Positions 22,703 to 30,031 of a stretch of 30,348 bases of DNA are shown here, in pieces (position 1 is the first letter of the stretch; each line of letters starts with the position of its first letter). The stretch is from a virus. The translations under genes were made by a program, and so were the position numbers. The notes under the pieces were generated by a model that searched no databases, was not told the origin of the DNA, and worked only from the letters and a program-made list of their open reading frames with translations. The stretch covers positions 1-30,348 of IMG/VR virus record IMGVR_UViG_3300023177_000010. One strand, given 5' to 3'.

Positions 22703-22805
22703 CTTTGGTCGGGGAGAATCACCAGCTTATGTACAAGCAGTCCATCAGACACGGTAGCCAACCAGTCAACTTACTACCAGGATGTGGCGAGCATCCCGCA
22801 AAGCA

Positions 22806-23387
22806 TCAATCTAAACCGCCAAGCAGCCGCCGCGCTTCATCGCGCATGGCGGGCTGCATGTCCGCCAAGAGCACCTCGCCGGTGTTCGTCAGATACTCGA
22901 GCTGCGCCATCACCCCACCAAGCAGCCGCCCAAGCATACGGCGATGTGATCCCATGATAATCGTCCGGCGTTCCGTTTTCCCTTGCTCGATCACCATCGC
23001 CGCATCACGCAGCATCCACCTGAGCCGATCAACTGCTGCACGGCGCTCTTGGGTCTTCGGCGCGAGGTGCGTTTTGCCCTGATACCCCGGCTTTCCCGCG
23101 ATCTCAGACATCACAACAGAGGGGCCCCTTTCGTTATGATGCTGCATTTCAAACTGCTTCCTCGCTGCGATCGCCTCGTTTTTGGTGTCATAAAGCCCAT
23201 GAGCGACCTGCTTTTGACCGATGTGCAGGTAAGCCCGGTAACACTGATACTTTTCCGAATAGGTCACCCCTCGCGGCAAAAACTCCGGCTCAAACAGCGT
23301 CACCTTCCGGTCATCACGACGCACAGGCGCCACATCGCGGAACTCAACCTTCTTTGTAAGTAACCCCTTCGGCTTACGCTTTCCCAT
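22806..23387 (-). CDS. AP2-domain DNA-binding protein
   Basis: This 193-residue protein has a good aggaggg site before its ATG. Residues about 39-80 form an AP2/integrase-type DNA-binding domain: RGVTYSEKYQCYRAYLHIG, then GLYDTKNEAIAARKQFE, the three-strand plus helix pattern seen in phage HNH homing nucleases and AP2 proteins. The C-terminal 90 residues are helical (RRAAVDRLRWMLRDAAMVIE) without a nuclease motif. This is therefore an AP2 protein without an attached HNH, perhaps a regulator. The separate HNH gene at 24741 carries no AP2 domain. Confidence 0.65.
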   Translation of the reverse strand: MGKRKPKGLLTKKVEFRDVAPVRRDDRKVTLFEPEFLPRGVTYSEKYQCYRAYLHIGQKQVAHGLYDTKNEAIAARKQFEMQHHNERGPSVVMSEIAGKPGYQGKTHLAPKTQERRAAVDRLRWMLRDAAMVIEQGKTERRTIIMGSHRRMLGRLLGGVMAQLEYLTNTGEVLLADMQPAMRDEARRLLGGLD

Positions 23388-23595
23388 GTCTCGATCCCTC
23401 CTTATCCGTGTAAAACACCAGTTTCACCATCCTGATATCGCTGCTTTTCAGCCCCATGCGGGCATACTGCAGCACCACCTTCACCGCCTCCGCCACCTCA
23501 TCGAGCGCCGCATTCAGTTGCGCAACCACCGCACGCAACTGCACCGACCCAACAGACTCACCCGGCTCCGCCGCCGCCATTGATACAACCCTCAT
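23374..23595 (-). CDS. Small early helical protein
   Basis: This 73-residue product starts after caggaggg. It has a long hydrophobic/charged helix (VQLRAVVAQLNAALDEVAEA) followed by SSDIRMVKLVFYTDKEG. It may be a coiled-coil oligomer. The family is unknown. It overlaps the AP2 gene start by 14 bases. Confidence 0.55.
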   Translation of the reverse strand: MRVVSMAAAEPGESVGSVQLRAVVAQLNAALDEVAEAVKVVLQYARMGLKSSDIRMVKLVFYTDKEGSRHGKA

Positions 23596-23822
23596 GATAC
23601 CCTCCTGTAGATTTTGCCCTGTTGCTCAAGCCACCGTCCCGCCATCCACAACCGGCGAGCCACCTCCTGCAACCGGCAGGCGACCCACTGCATGGCGTCC
23701 CCGATCGGCAGCATCATCAGTCCCCAGACTTCCGCCAGCACCGGCCCGATCAGCCACAATACCGCCACAAACCCAACCGCAATAGCGGCCAGTAACCCAT
23801 AGATCATATCCATGTTCACCAT
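23592..23822 (-). CDS. Small early membrane protein
   Basis: This 76-residue product starts after aaggaggg with a seven-base spacer. The N-terminal half is one long hydrophobic region (IYGLLAAIAVGFVAVLWLIG plus PVLAEVWGLMML), possibly a hairpin of two membrane segments. The C-terminal half is basic (RRLWMAGRWLEQQGKIYRR). The function is unknown; an early membrane protein might act in exclusion. Confidence 0.6.
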   Translation of the reverse strand: MVNMDMIYGLLAAIAVGFVAVLWLIGPVLAEVWGLMMLPIGDAMQWVACRLQEVARRLWMAGRWLEQQGKIYRRVS

Positions 23823-24004
23823 AACCGGCCCTCCTTCATATCCTCGACAACGACAGAATACATCGTCCTGCCTGCGATTACCAGCAGCTCATCGACCAGC
23901 CAACGAATCTCCCGGACAAACCCGTCCCCCTCTGGCACGATCGAATCCAGCCGCACAGCGACCAGATTCATCCGCCTGATCAGCACCTTTATCTCCTCAC
24001 TCAT
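23816..24004 (-). CDS. Small early hypothetical protein
   Basis: This 62-residue product has a start overlapping the stop of the upstream gene by ATGA. It is helical (SEEIKVLIRRMNLVAVRLDS, then WLVDELLVIAGRTMYSVVVE). The family is unknown. Confidence 0.55.
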   Translation of the reverse strand: MSEEIKVLIRRMNLVAVRLDSIVPEGDGFVREIRWLVDELLVIAGRTMYSVVVEDMKEGRLW

Positions 24005-24201
24005 GACGCCCTCCGCTTAGTATCCTGCCCATCATCGAGCAGCGTTGTATCGATAATCCGAACCACCAGCTCCACCGTCTGCTGACGCACCAACGCATCA
24101 GCAATCAGGCGCTGAGCCTCCTTGCAATCCACCGGGAACCGGAACAGGACTTCGTCCACCAGGTCGCGGACTGTCTGCGTCAACCGATCATTCAGCCTCA
24201 T
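24001..24201 (-). CDS. Small early hypothetical protein
   Basis: This 66-residue product is preceded by aaaggaggg. It is helical and charged (RLTQTVRDLVDEVLFRFPVD, then AQRLIADALVRQQTVELVVR). The family is unknown. It overlaps the small membrane protein gene upstream by 14 bases. Confidence 0.55.
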   Translation of the reverse strand: MRLNDRLTQTVRDLVDEVLFRFPVDCKEAQRLIADALVRQQTVELVVRIIDTTLLDDGQDTKRRAS

Positions 24202-24310
24202 CGCTCCCTCCTTTGTTGTTTTTTAAGCCGAGAACTCCAACACAGTACCACGCGGCAAACGCCGCACCGAGGGTCACAGCAAGCGCAACCCCAACCACAT
24301 GATCGATCAT
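24188..24310 (-). CDS. Very small single-span membrane protein
   Basis: This 40-residue frame was read directly. The ATG overlaps the stop of the upstream gene (ATGA) and gggagg lies seven bases before it. The product has one hydrophobic span (VVGVALAVTLGAAFAAWYCV) and a short polar tail (KNNKGGSDEAE). Its last 14 bases overlap the next gene, whose ribosome site lies inside this frame, so the two are translationally linked. Confidence 0.6.
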   Translation of the reverse strand: MIDHVVGVALAVTLGAAFAAWYCVGVLGLKNNKGGSDEAE

Positions 24311-24744
24311 GACACACCTCCCATCGATTCAGCTATCCCGCAGCGTGATAACGTGTGCTCATCCTCAACGCGGGCGACTTCGTGCCGCACCGCCGCAGCA
24401 AGCATCATCGCATGGACGGCGATGGCTACCAGATGCTGATACCCGTCACCAACCTTCAGCGCGCCATCATTAACAAGCAGCGGAGACCTGAGCAGCAACG
24501 AAAAGTGCCGCTGCAACCCCTCGCCTATTATCGCTTGCACCTGGGACTGGGGACTATTCGATACCCATTGTTTCCATTTCGCAGCAGGCTCGCCCGCCGC
24601 CTCGGCAGCCTTGACGATATCCTCCTCCATCTGCAGGAGAAACACCTCATCCAGCGCCTGATCCGCGTCGCCTGCAAGCGCAAACGGGCACTTGTCTGTG
24701 TCGGCATACTGGCAGCAAGTGCAATTCTCATCACAAGAGATCAT
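24307..24744 (-). CDS. Early hypothetical protein with Cys-rich N-terminus
   Basis: This 145-residue product has a strong aaggagggg site. The N-terminus has CDENCTCCQYADTDKC, a possible zinc or metal site. The rest is helical, including QMEEDIVKAAEAAGEPAAKW and LVAIAVHAMMLAAAVRHEVA. The second half resembles small phage proteins with a hydrophobic Ala-rich helix, but no family was assigned. It overlaps the HNH gene by 4 bases. Confidence 0.55.
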   Translation of the reverse strand: MISCDENCTCCQYADTDKCPFALAGDADQALDEVFLLQMEEDIVKAAEAAGEPAAKWKQWVSNSPQSQVQAIIGEGLQRHFSLLLRSPLLVNDGALKVGDGYQHLVAIAVHAMMLAAAVRHEVARVEDEHTLSRCGIAESMGGVS

Positions 24745-25571
24745 ATCCCCCTCCTTCGGTTATGTTCGTTTTTGATGACTACAGTCCTGCTCCCGTCCGG
24801 GCGGCGCGATCCAGTATCGCAGTGCCCAAAGTGCGGCTCATAGCCATGCACCTTTGCCGACGCCTTTCGGTGCATCACCCCGTTGTGGTCGATCAGCGTC
24901 ATCCGCCCATCTCCCTGCTTCAGCTCAAGCTCACAAGGCATCTTGTTCCCTCGCTCCGTGCGGACAAAGTGTATCTGCTTCCCGCATTTTGGGCAGACCA
25001 CATGCGGCCCATACCCGTCCAGCATCGTCACCGGCGCCGTGAGCGTATTCATCTCTTCGACTTTCGAGAACCATGTATCACGATGCTTCCGAAGCTCGCT
25101 CTCGGAAAACTTACGTCCTCTTGGATGCTGATCGTTGTAGTGTTCAACCTCCGCGTGGCAATCAAAACAGAGGGGAATGCAGTTCTCAAAGCTGTCGTCT
25201 CCCCCCTTGGAAACAGGCCGAATGTGATGCGTCTCGATCCTGACGCCACAGAACTTGTGGCAGATGCAACAGCAGCGTCCCGCAGCGACAAGGGCCAAAT
25301 CGACGACATCTTTTGGGAAGCTCATCGCTTTGAGTTTTTCCGCCCTGATCCCATATCTACGGACTCGCCTCGATTTCCTTGCGTTTTTCGGTATTGGAGC
25401 TGCTCCGTTCTCACGCTCCCACGCCGAGCGGGCAGCATCGTACCGCTTGCCACAGCACTCCTGGCATACCGTCTCGTTCTCCCCAACGATCACACCATAA
25501 TCCCAAGACACCATCATTGTCACCGGACTCGCCGTCAACTTCCGGCAATCCCTGCATATCTCTCTGCTCAT
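24741..25571 (-). CDS. HNH endonuclease-like protein with zinc-binding Cys pairs
   Basis: This 276-residue protein contains an HNH core at about residues 100-147: zinc ligands CCICHKFC (101-108), HH at 115-116 (ETHHIRPVSKGG), Asn130 (SFENCIPLC) and His139 in FDCHAEVEH. Additional pairs are CRDC (6-9) and CQEC (36-39) at the N-terminus and CPKCGKQIHF after the HNH. It would cut DNA in a metal-dependent way. In an early operon it may be a homing-type enzyme or help in anti-host functions; the role is not determined. It overlaps the B gene by 4 bases. Confidence 0.75.
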   Translation of the reverse strand: MSREICRDCRKLTASPVTMMVSWDYGVIVGENETVCQECCGKRYDAARSAWERENGAAPIPKNARKSRRVRRYGIRAEKLKAMSFPKDVVDLALVAAGRCCCICHKFCGVRIETHHIRPVSKGGDDSFENCIPLCFDCHAEVEHYNDQHPRGRKFSESELRKHRDTWFSKVEEMNTLTAPVTMLDGYGPHVVCPKCGKQIHFVRTERGNKMPCELELKQGDGRMTLIDHNGVMHRKASAKVHGYEPHFGHCDTGSRRPDGSRTVVIKNEHNRRRGI

Positions 25572-26590
25572 CGCATCACCCCCTTTCGCTTCTTTTCAGC
25601 CACGATGGTGCGGAAAAGCTCCGCGCTGATCGGCTGGCTGGTCTCGATGCTGCGCTGAAGCAGGCCGTGGAAGAACTTTCCGCCCTTGCGGAACTCGGAA
25701 TCGAAGGTCTTCACGAACTCCTCGACCAAGTCATCCGGAGCGCTCCCGATCTGCGCCGAAATCAGCGCTGAAAAGTCGTGCCGCTTCTGCGCGTCGCTCA
25801 GAACGACCTCCATCACCGCATCGACTCGGCTCCAGATGTAGGCGTACTCCCTCACGCCGCTGCGCAAGCGCTGCAAAAACTCCGGCGTCCCGATCAGCAC
25901 GAGGCCCAGCTCGTCGTCGAGGTCTTCGCGGATACCGCGAATCAGGCCCACAAAGCGCATCGGCAGGAACTCCACCTCGTCAAAAATGAAGGCCATGCGC
26001 CGCGCGCCGACCTTGAGCTTAATGTCTTCGGCAATGGCTACGTTCGACCCAGTCGTCCGCGCCCCGACAAGGCTCGCTAGCTCGCGCACCGCGTCCCGCG
26101 TGGTCATGCCCTCCATCGCGCGGAGGTAGATCAGCGACGAATAGCGGGCCTTGTACTCCCTCGTGCAGCGTGACTTGCCCATGCCGGGCCGCGCCACCAC
26201 AATATTGAGATCGCCGCGCGCGTGGGCGGTGCTGATGGCCCGGTTGATCGTCTGCGCCATAACCGTCTGTGCGAACCGCTCGAAGCGGCGTTTCTGCGGT
26301 ACTGCCAGCGACGACCGTTTTTCTTCAAGCTCGACGGCCTCGGCGCGGCTGTCGAGCCATGCCTGCACAGCCTCCTCGATTGGCCCCCACTCGCCGGTGT
26401 ACGTGCCGTTCAGCCAGTCGCCCAGCGCGGAGTGCGCCAGAGATTCGCGCCCGGCAGCCTTACGGATCATCTCCGCCAGCGGGCGCAGACCGAGCCTTTC
26501 GCCTGTCCTGATTTCCTGCACCGCCGCCTGCAACCGCGCCGTGTTCGGCGTCGCTTTCGCGTTTGGCGATTCTTTGTTAACTTGTGTCAT
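25568..26590 (-). CDS. MuB-like transposition ATPase
   Basis: This 340-residue protein has an N-terminal helix-turn-helix-like region (about 34-63, LGLRPLAEMIRKAAGRESLA) and an AAA+ domain. Walker A is ARPGMGKSR (133-141) and Walker B FIFDEVEFL (201-209). A GTPEFLQRL sensor-type strand is present. MuB binds target DNA, stimulates the transposase and directs target immunity. It lies downstream of the A gene as in Mu, but separated by two small genes and a hairpin. No obvious Shine-Dalgarno precedes the ATG. Confidence 0.92.
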   Translation of the reverse strand: MTQVNKESPNAKATPNTARLQAAVQEIRTGERLGLRPLAEMIRKAAGRESLAHSALGDWLNGTYTGEWGPIEEAVQAWLDSRAEAVELEEKRSSLAVPQKRRFERFAQTVMAQTINRAISTAHARGDLNIVVARPGMGKSRCTREYKARYSSLIYLRAMEGMTTRDAVRELASLVGARTTGSNVAIAEDIKLKVGARRMAFIFDEVEFLPMRFVGLIRGIREDLDDELGLVLIGTPEFLQRLRSGVREYAYIWSRVDAVMEVVLSDAQKRHDFSALISAQIGSAPDDLVEEFVKTFDSEFRKGGKFFHGLLQRSIETSQPISAELFRTIVAEKKRKGVMR

Positions 26591-26616
26591 TGATGTGTTC
26601 TTTTGATGGTTACAAG

Positions 26617-26655
26617 AGCCTGCCGGAGGTTGCCCCCTCCAGGCAGGTTTTTTTT
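26617..26655 (+). terminator. Hairpin plus T8 tract facing + direction, antisense to the A-B operon
   Basis: Stem cctgcc-ggagg / cctcc-a-ggcagg is followed by eight T residues on the + strand. On the - strand the A-tract precedes the hairpin, so it would stop antisense rather than operon transcripts. Confidence 0.6.
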
Positions 26656-26788
26656 ATCGCAGCACCGCCGCGAACGTCGAGAAAATCCTGTCCTGCCAGC
26701 ACGCCAGCTCCCTCACAACGTTCGGCGGGAGGCCAACGAAAGAGATCACGCCGGTCAACCAGACCAGCAGCAGCGAAACCGCCGCCAT
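26654..26788 (-). CDS. Small membrane protein between A and B genes
   Basis: This 44-residue frame was read directly. It starts MAAVSLLLVWLTGVISFVGL, one membrane span, then a short soluble tail with VRELACWQDRIFSTFAAVLR. It has no ribosome site directly before its ATG. An aaggagg site 23 bases upstream serves an 18-codon overlapping frame (26811-26755), which could couple translation. The function is unknown. Confidence 0.4.
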   Translation of the reverse strand: MAAVSLLLVWLTGVISFVGLPPNVVRELACWQDRIFSTFAAVLR

Positions 26789-26803
26789 AAACGAATCAAG
26801 CTT

Positions 26804-26983
26804 TTAAGCATCGCGAGCCTCCTTTTTGTGATTGCATTTCCAGTCAATCGATCCAGTGTTTAGTACAATCTGCTCTTTGCAAAACGGGCAGCGGTGGATA
26901 CGGTAATGAGTGTCAATGATGTAGTGTATTCGGCAGAAGGGGCACTCAACCTCCGCCGCAGTGAAAAGCCTGAAGAACGCCAT
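26804..26983 (-). CDS. Small zinc-ribbon protein
   Basis: This 59-residue frame was read directly, with caggag before the ATG and 23 bp downstream of the transposase gene. Two CPFC knuckles (residues 14-17 and 32-35) 14 residues apart form a classic zinc ribbon, followed by a third Cys and His (KCNHKK). Small zinc ribbons of this kind occur in Mu-like phages (Com-like) as RNA- or DNA-binding regulators; this exact role is inferred. Confidence 0.65.
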   Translation of the reverse strand: MAFFRLFTAAEVECPFCRIHYIIDTHYRIHRCPFCKEQIVLNTGSIDWKCNHKKEARDA

Positions 26984-27006
26984 TTCCGCTCCTGTTTTTC
27001 AGTTGT

Positions 27007-29142
27007 TCAAAAAGCATCCGGGTCGAAATCCTGCTCCTCCTCTGGCATATCGCCACCAGAAAAGTCGAACGAGGTGTCGAAATCATTCACGTCATCCGTG
27101 CCGGTGCACTTTCGCTCGGCGGGCACGCGCATCGATCCGTTTTCGAGCTGCTTGCTGCCGAGTCCCTTGCGCATCAGGATGTCGAGGCCAGACGCCCCGC
27201 CGTCTGTCTTGATGGCCGCACGGATCATCTTGCCCTGCTCGCGCGTCTTTCCGATCACATCGGCAACGCGGGCGCGCTCCTCGTCAGACTCGGCAAGGCC
27301 GTTCGTTCGGAAGTAGTCCATCGACGCCGCGCCAAGATACTCGTGCGTTTCAGAGCTGAAGAACCACGCCAAGCGCGGGTTTTCGGTGTCGCGGCGGCTG
27401 TACACCCTGCGTCCGTTACCCTGCCAGGCATACATCCAGTCGGCCCAGTACATCGCTTTGTAGCCGATAACCTTCGAGACGACCGCGTCCTCGAATCCGT
27501 TTTTCGCAATCAGGCGCGGCTTGCTCATCTCTCCGGCGATGCGGTAAATCACCTCCGGATCGACCTGTTGGCGCTCCTCTCCGAACTTCTCGAAAATCTC
27601 GTCAGGACTCATATCATCGATGTCTGCCTCCTTGTGGCGCATCTTCCTGCTGTTCATCACGGACACGTAAGCGTCGAGCAGCATCGCCATATCCTCGTAG
27701 TGGAGCACGTTCCCGCTTTTAATGACCGCGGCCAGCTCCTCCACGCGATCAACCGATGTCGATCCGGTATATCCGACGTGCAAGACCTTTTCAAACCGCT
27801 CATGCCACTTTTTGAAAATTCTCTCGATGATTTTCGTTTTTGCATTGTACGGGATAGCAAAAAGTGGACGCCTGACGCCGGTCATGCCAAGAATTGAGCC
27901 GAGATACAGCTCGCTGTATTGAACGCGGATTTTACGGATCTGACCGCTGAAGTCTTTCGACCGGAAATCCTTGCCGTTGTCTAGGTACACCGTATCCGGG
28001 ACGCCGTAGATCATCACCGCAGCTATATAGACCAGCTTGATGTCCTCGGTGCTCGGTTCGCGCATATTGAGGGAGTAGTAGAGTACTTTCCATGACCGCA
28101 TATCGGCGACCGCGGTCACCCAGAATCGACGCACCGCGAAACCGCCACCATCAGGGACGCGAACCGCCAAATCAAGTTGCATATGATCAAAAACCCAGCA
28201 CGCGCCAGCCGGAACGCCGCTCATGTCGCGGTCGGCGTGGTTCCCGTACTTCCGGTCAAAGGCGGCCTGTCCAAATCGGGCATAATAGACCGCTCCGGGG
28301 CCTGAGACACCGAATTCTCGTTCGAGTTGATCTTGAATTGCCCTGGTAAACGTGGCGCATGACGGCAAAAGGTCTTCTGAGTACCCCCGGTGTTTGGCCT
28401 CTTCGCGCACCATCTCGTAGCATTCCTGCTGAGTCGGGCCTTTCGGCTGGAGCCAGTTTCGGCGGAACGTCGCGAAAAGGTGCTCGCGGATGCCATCTGG
28501 AAGCGACGAAATCGCTCGATGCTGGCCGCGATTCTGCCCATAATTCCCGAAAAACGCCGAATAGCCATCGGTTTCGAGCGCTCGGCGCATCTCATAGACC
28601 GTTTTCACCGAGAGCTTCGCGTGCTCGGAGGCTGAGTTCCACTCGGCAATCATCTTGCGGAGCTTCGTCCCGGTCGGGAGGCTGCGCGACTCGAAATAAC
28701 CGACGGCGAAAAAGAAGGGATAGTACTTGTCGAACTTGCGCTTGTTGTAGATCGGCGCTTCGAGATAGAGCGCTTGAAGCTCCGAAAGATCAAGCGGATC
28801 GGAGTGCAAAACCGGCAGATTTTCGATAGAATCGAGCGCCGAAAGCTTCGATTTTCGATACTTCATCTGAGCCGTTTCCGGGAGTGATGAGAGAGCGATT
28901 TCGAGGCGCTGACCACCAATTCCTGTAACTGTTCTGGTGGTGTATTTTTTCGCCGAGCAAGCCTTTTGAATCGCTCTAACAGAAACGCATCTGAGGTTCG
29001 CACTCTCTTGGACAGACAGCCAAACCTCTTTTTCTGCTAACCCATTGTCACAAAAAGACTTTTGCGAAGTGCGAACCGTTTTTTTATGGTTCGCACTTAA
29101 GTTCGCGCTTAGGTTCGCACTCTTTTTACTAACCGGACGCAT
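27007..29142 (-). CDS. MuA-like DDE transposase
   Basis: This is a 711-residue protein. The N-terminal part contains a winged-helix type DNA-binding region (EVWLSVQESANLRCVSVRAI, about 39-58) and further helical DNA-binding domains. The catalytic core has Asp319 (VFDHMQLD), Asp388 (VYLDNGKDF) and Glu440 (KTKIIERIFKKWHE), with spacings close to those of Mu A (269, 336, 392). The C-terminal region is acidic near the end (SFDFSGGDMPEEEQDFDPDAF in part), the likely B- or ClpX-contacting tail. It catalyses strand nicking and transfer at the phage ends. Residues 7-27 include SANLSANLSANHKK, encoded by a cluster of GTTCGCAC repeats. Confidence 0.95.
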   Translation of the reverse strand: MRPVSKKSANLSANLSANHKKTVRTSQKSFCDNGLAEKEVWLSVQESANLRCVSVRAIQKACSAKKYTTRTVTGIGGQRLEIALSSLPETAQMKYRKSKLSALDSIENLPVLHSDPLDLSELQALYLEAPIYNKRKFDKYYPFFFAVGYFESRSLPTGTKLRKMIAEWNSASEHAKLSVKTVYEMRRALETDGYSAFFGNYGQNRGQHRAISSLPDGIREHLFATFRRNWLQPKGPTQQECYEMVREEAKHRGYSEDLLPSCATFTRAIQDQLEREFGVSGPGAVYYARFGQAAFDRKYGNHADRDMSGVPAGACWVFDHMQLDLAVRVPDGGGFAVRRFWVTAVADMRSWKVLYYSLNMREPSTEDIKLVYIAAVMIYGVPDTVYLDNGKDFRSKDFSGQIRKIRVQYSELYLGSILGMTGVRRPLFAIPYNAKTKIIERIFKKWHERFEKVLHVGYTGSTSVDRVEELAAVIKSGNVLHYEDMAMLLDAYVSVMNSRKMRHKEADIDDMSPDEIFEKFGEERQQVDPEVIYRIAGEMSKPRLIAKNGFEDAVVSKVIGYKAMYWADWMYAWQGNGRRVYSRRDTENPRLAWFFSSETHEYLGAASMDYFRTNGLAESDEERARVADVIGKTREQGKMIRAAIKTDGGASGLDILMRKGLGSKQLENGSMRVPAERKCTGTDDVNDFDTSFDFSGGDMPEEEQDFDPDAF
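28995..29121. repeat. Cluster of five GGTTCGCACT-type repeats in the 5' end of the transposase gene
   Basis: Copies are at 28995-29004, 29068-29077 (inverted), 29088-29097, 29100-29109 (variant agttcgcgct) and 29112-29121. The inverted pair 29068-29097 forms a 10-bp stem with a 10-base A/T-rich centre. Possible uses are an operator or enhancer-like transposase site; neither is shown. Confidence 0.6.
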
Positions 29143-29144
29143 GG

Positions 29145-29393
29145 TCAGCTTGCTTTTGCGGTTGCCTCTTCAATAACTTTTGCCCTTTCATCACGCTCAG
29201 CCTTGACTTGGAGAAATACCTCCTTATCGCGGTTAAACGCCTCTGAGTACGCAACATTTGTGTAGACGACTGGCTGAACCTTCCCGACTCGCCTGGCAAC
29301 CTCGGCATAAATCCCGAAATACTTCCCCTTTTTTGTTTCCATCGACCGCAAAAGCGCTTTGAATGGGGTGAGATTTTTATCCGCTTTTTCCAT
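29145..29393 (-). CDS. Small early regulator (Ner/Cro-like position)
   Basis: This 82-residue product is the first gene of the early operon. It includes YFGIYAEVARRVGKVQPVVY, a helix-turn-helix-like segment (about residues 25-45), then a charged helix (KEVFLQVKAERDERAKVIEE). Mu and D108 encode Ner at this place, a negative regulator of the early and repressor promoters. The sequence itself is not clearly Ner, so the call rests on position and the helix-turn-helix-like segment. Confidence 0.5.
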   Translation of the reverse strand: MEKADKNLTPFKALLRSMETKKGKYFGIYAEVARRVGKVQPVVYTNVAYSEAFNRDKEVFLQVKAERDERAKVIEEATAKAS

Positions 29394-29435
29394 TTTCGGT
29401 TATTTTTTATCTTAATACATAACCAAAACAATACT

Positions 29436-29464
29436 AATATAATCAAGTTGATTATAAAAATCAA
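29436..29464 (-). promoter_or_regulatory. Early promoter, sigma-70 type
   Basis: On the - strand, -35 TTGATT (29464-29459), a 17-base spacer, then -10 TATATT (29441-29436). An operator palindrome (29441-29453) fills the spacer and touches the -10. The start of the first early gene is about 35 bases downstream of the expected start point. Confidence 0.75.
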
Positions 29465-29488
29465 TCACAAAATCACTCAAATTGATTA
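29441..29488. promoter_or_regulatory. Operator region for the phage repressor
   Basis: A perfect palindrome aatcaagttgatt (29441-29453) and a related actcaaattgatt (29476-29488, covering the repressor TTG start) have centres 35 bp apart. A half-site aatcaa at 29459 lies between them. Repressor binding is inferred from the dyads and their overlap with the early promoter. Confidence 0.65.
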
Positions 29489-30003
29489 AATACGCCGACA
29501 TAGCCAATCGACTACAGGCGTTTCGAGAAGCAAAGCAGTGGTCAAAGACTGTGATGGCTGAGGCGTGTGGCGTGCATCCGCAGAATATCAACCGATATTT
29601 AGAAGGAAAATCTGATCCAAGTCGGGTAATAATCAAGTTGATTGACTTCGGATTAGACCCTGATTGGGCAAGAACTGGCCGTGGTCAAATGATGCGGGGA
29701 GAACAGCCGGAAAACGGGCGTCGAACGGATGTAAAACAGGTGGTCGAGGAGGGAAAAACGCCGTACAATGCGGTTTACGACGGCAACCGGATGATGATGG
29801 ACGTGATCGGAAGCAGAATGACGCCTGATGGCTCGTGCATTGCCGAGGGCGACCATATTATTATAGACAAGAGCGTGGAGCCGCGAGAAGGGGATTACGT
29901 GCTGGCAAAAGTCGGCGACGCTCCGGGAATCATCGCCTGGACGCCGGACGCGCCGCAAAAGCCGCTCGGCGTCATCATCAAGCTCACCCGCGAGTACCGG
30001 TAA
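29482..30003 (+). CDS. Phage repressor: helix-turn-helix plus degenerate S24/LexA-like domain
   Basis: This 173-residue protein is divergent from the early operon. Residues 8-42 form a helix-turn-helix (WSKTVMAEACGVHPQNINRY). The C-terminal half has the S24 peptidase fold pattern (MMDVIGSRMTPDG, EGDHIIIDKSVEPREGDYVL). In the family the catalytic Ser lies in G-[DN]-S-M. Here the sequence is G110-S-R-M, with Arg at that place, and no Lys is seen at the expected later position. RecA-driven self-cleavage is therefore doubtful. The TTG start (29482) is the only start available upstream of the helix-turn-helix, because a stop lies at 29455. A second operator-like palindrome (29631-29643) lies inside the gene. 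Confidence 0.85.
   Translation: MIKYADIANRLQAFREAKQWSKTVMAEACGVHPQNINRYLEGKSDPSRVIIKLIDFGLDPDWARTGRGQMMRGEQPENGRRTDVKQVVEEGKTPYNAVYDGNRMMMDVIGSRMTPDGSCIAEGDHIIIDKSVEPREGDYVLAKVGDAPGIIAWTPDAPQKPLGVIIKLTREYR
29631..29643. promoter_or_regulatory. Intragenic operator-like palindrome
   Basis: aatcaagttgatt is identical to the palindrome at 29441-29453 and lies exactly 190 bp away inside the repressor gene. A looping or auxiliary operator is possible. Confidence 0.5.
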
Positions 30004-30031
30004 CCGGAAAAACGCCGGAAGTTTGAGGCGA

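Noticed and set aside
26755-26811. An 18-codon frame (MLKSLIRLWRRFRCC...) with a good aaggagg site
   Set aside because: Too short to call a gene; it may be a leader that couples translation to the 44-residue membrane peptide, and is mentioned there.
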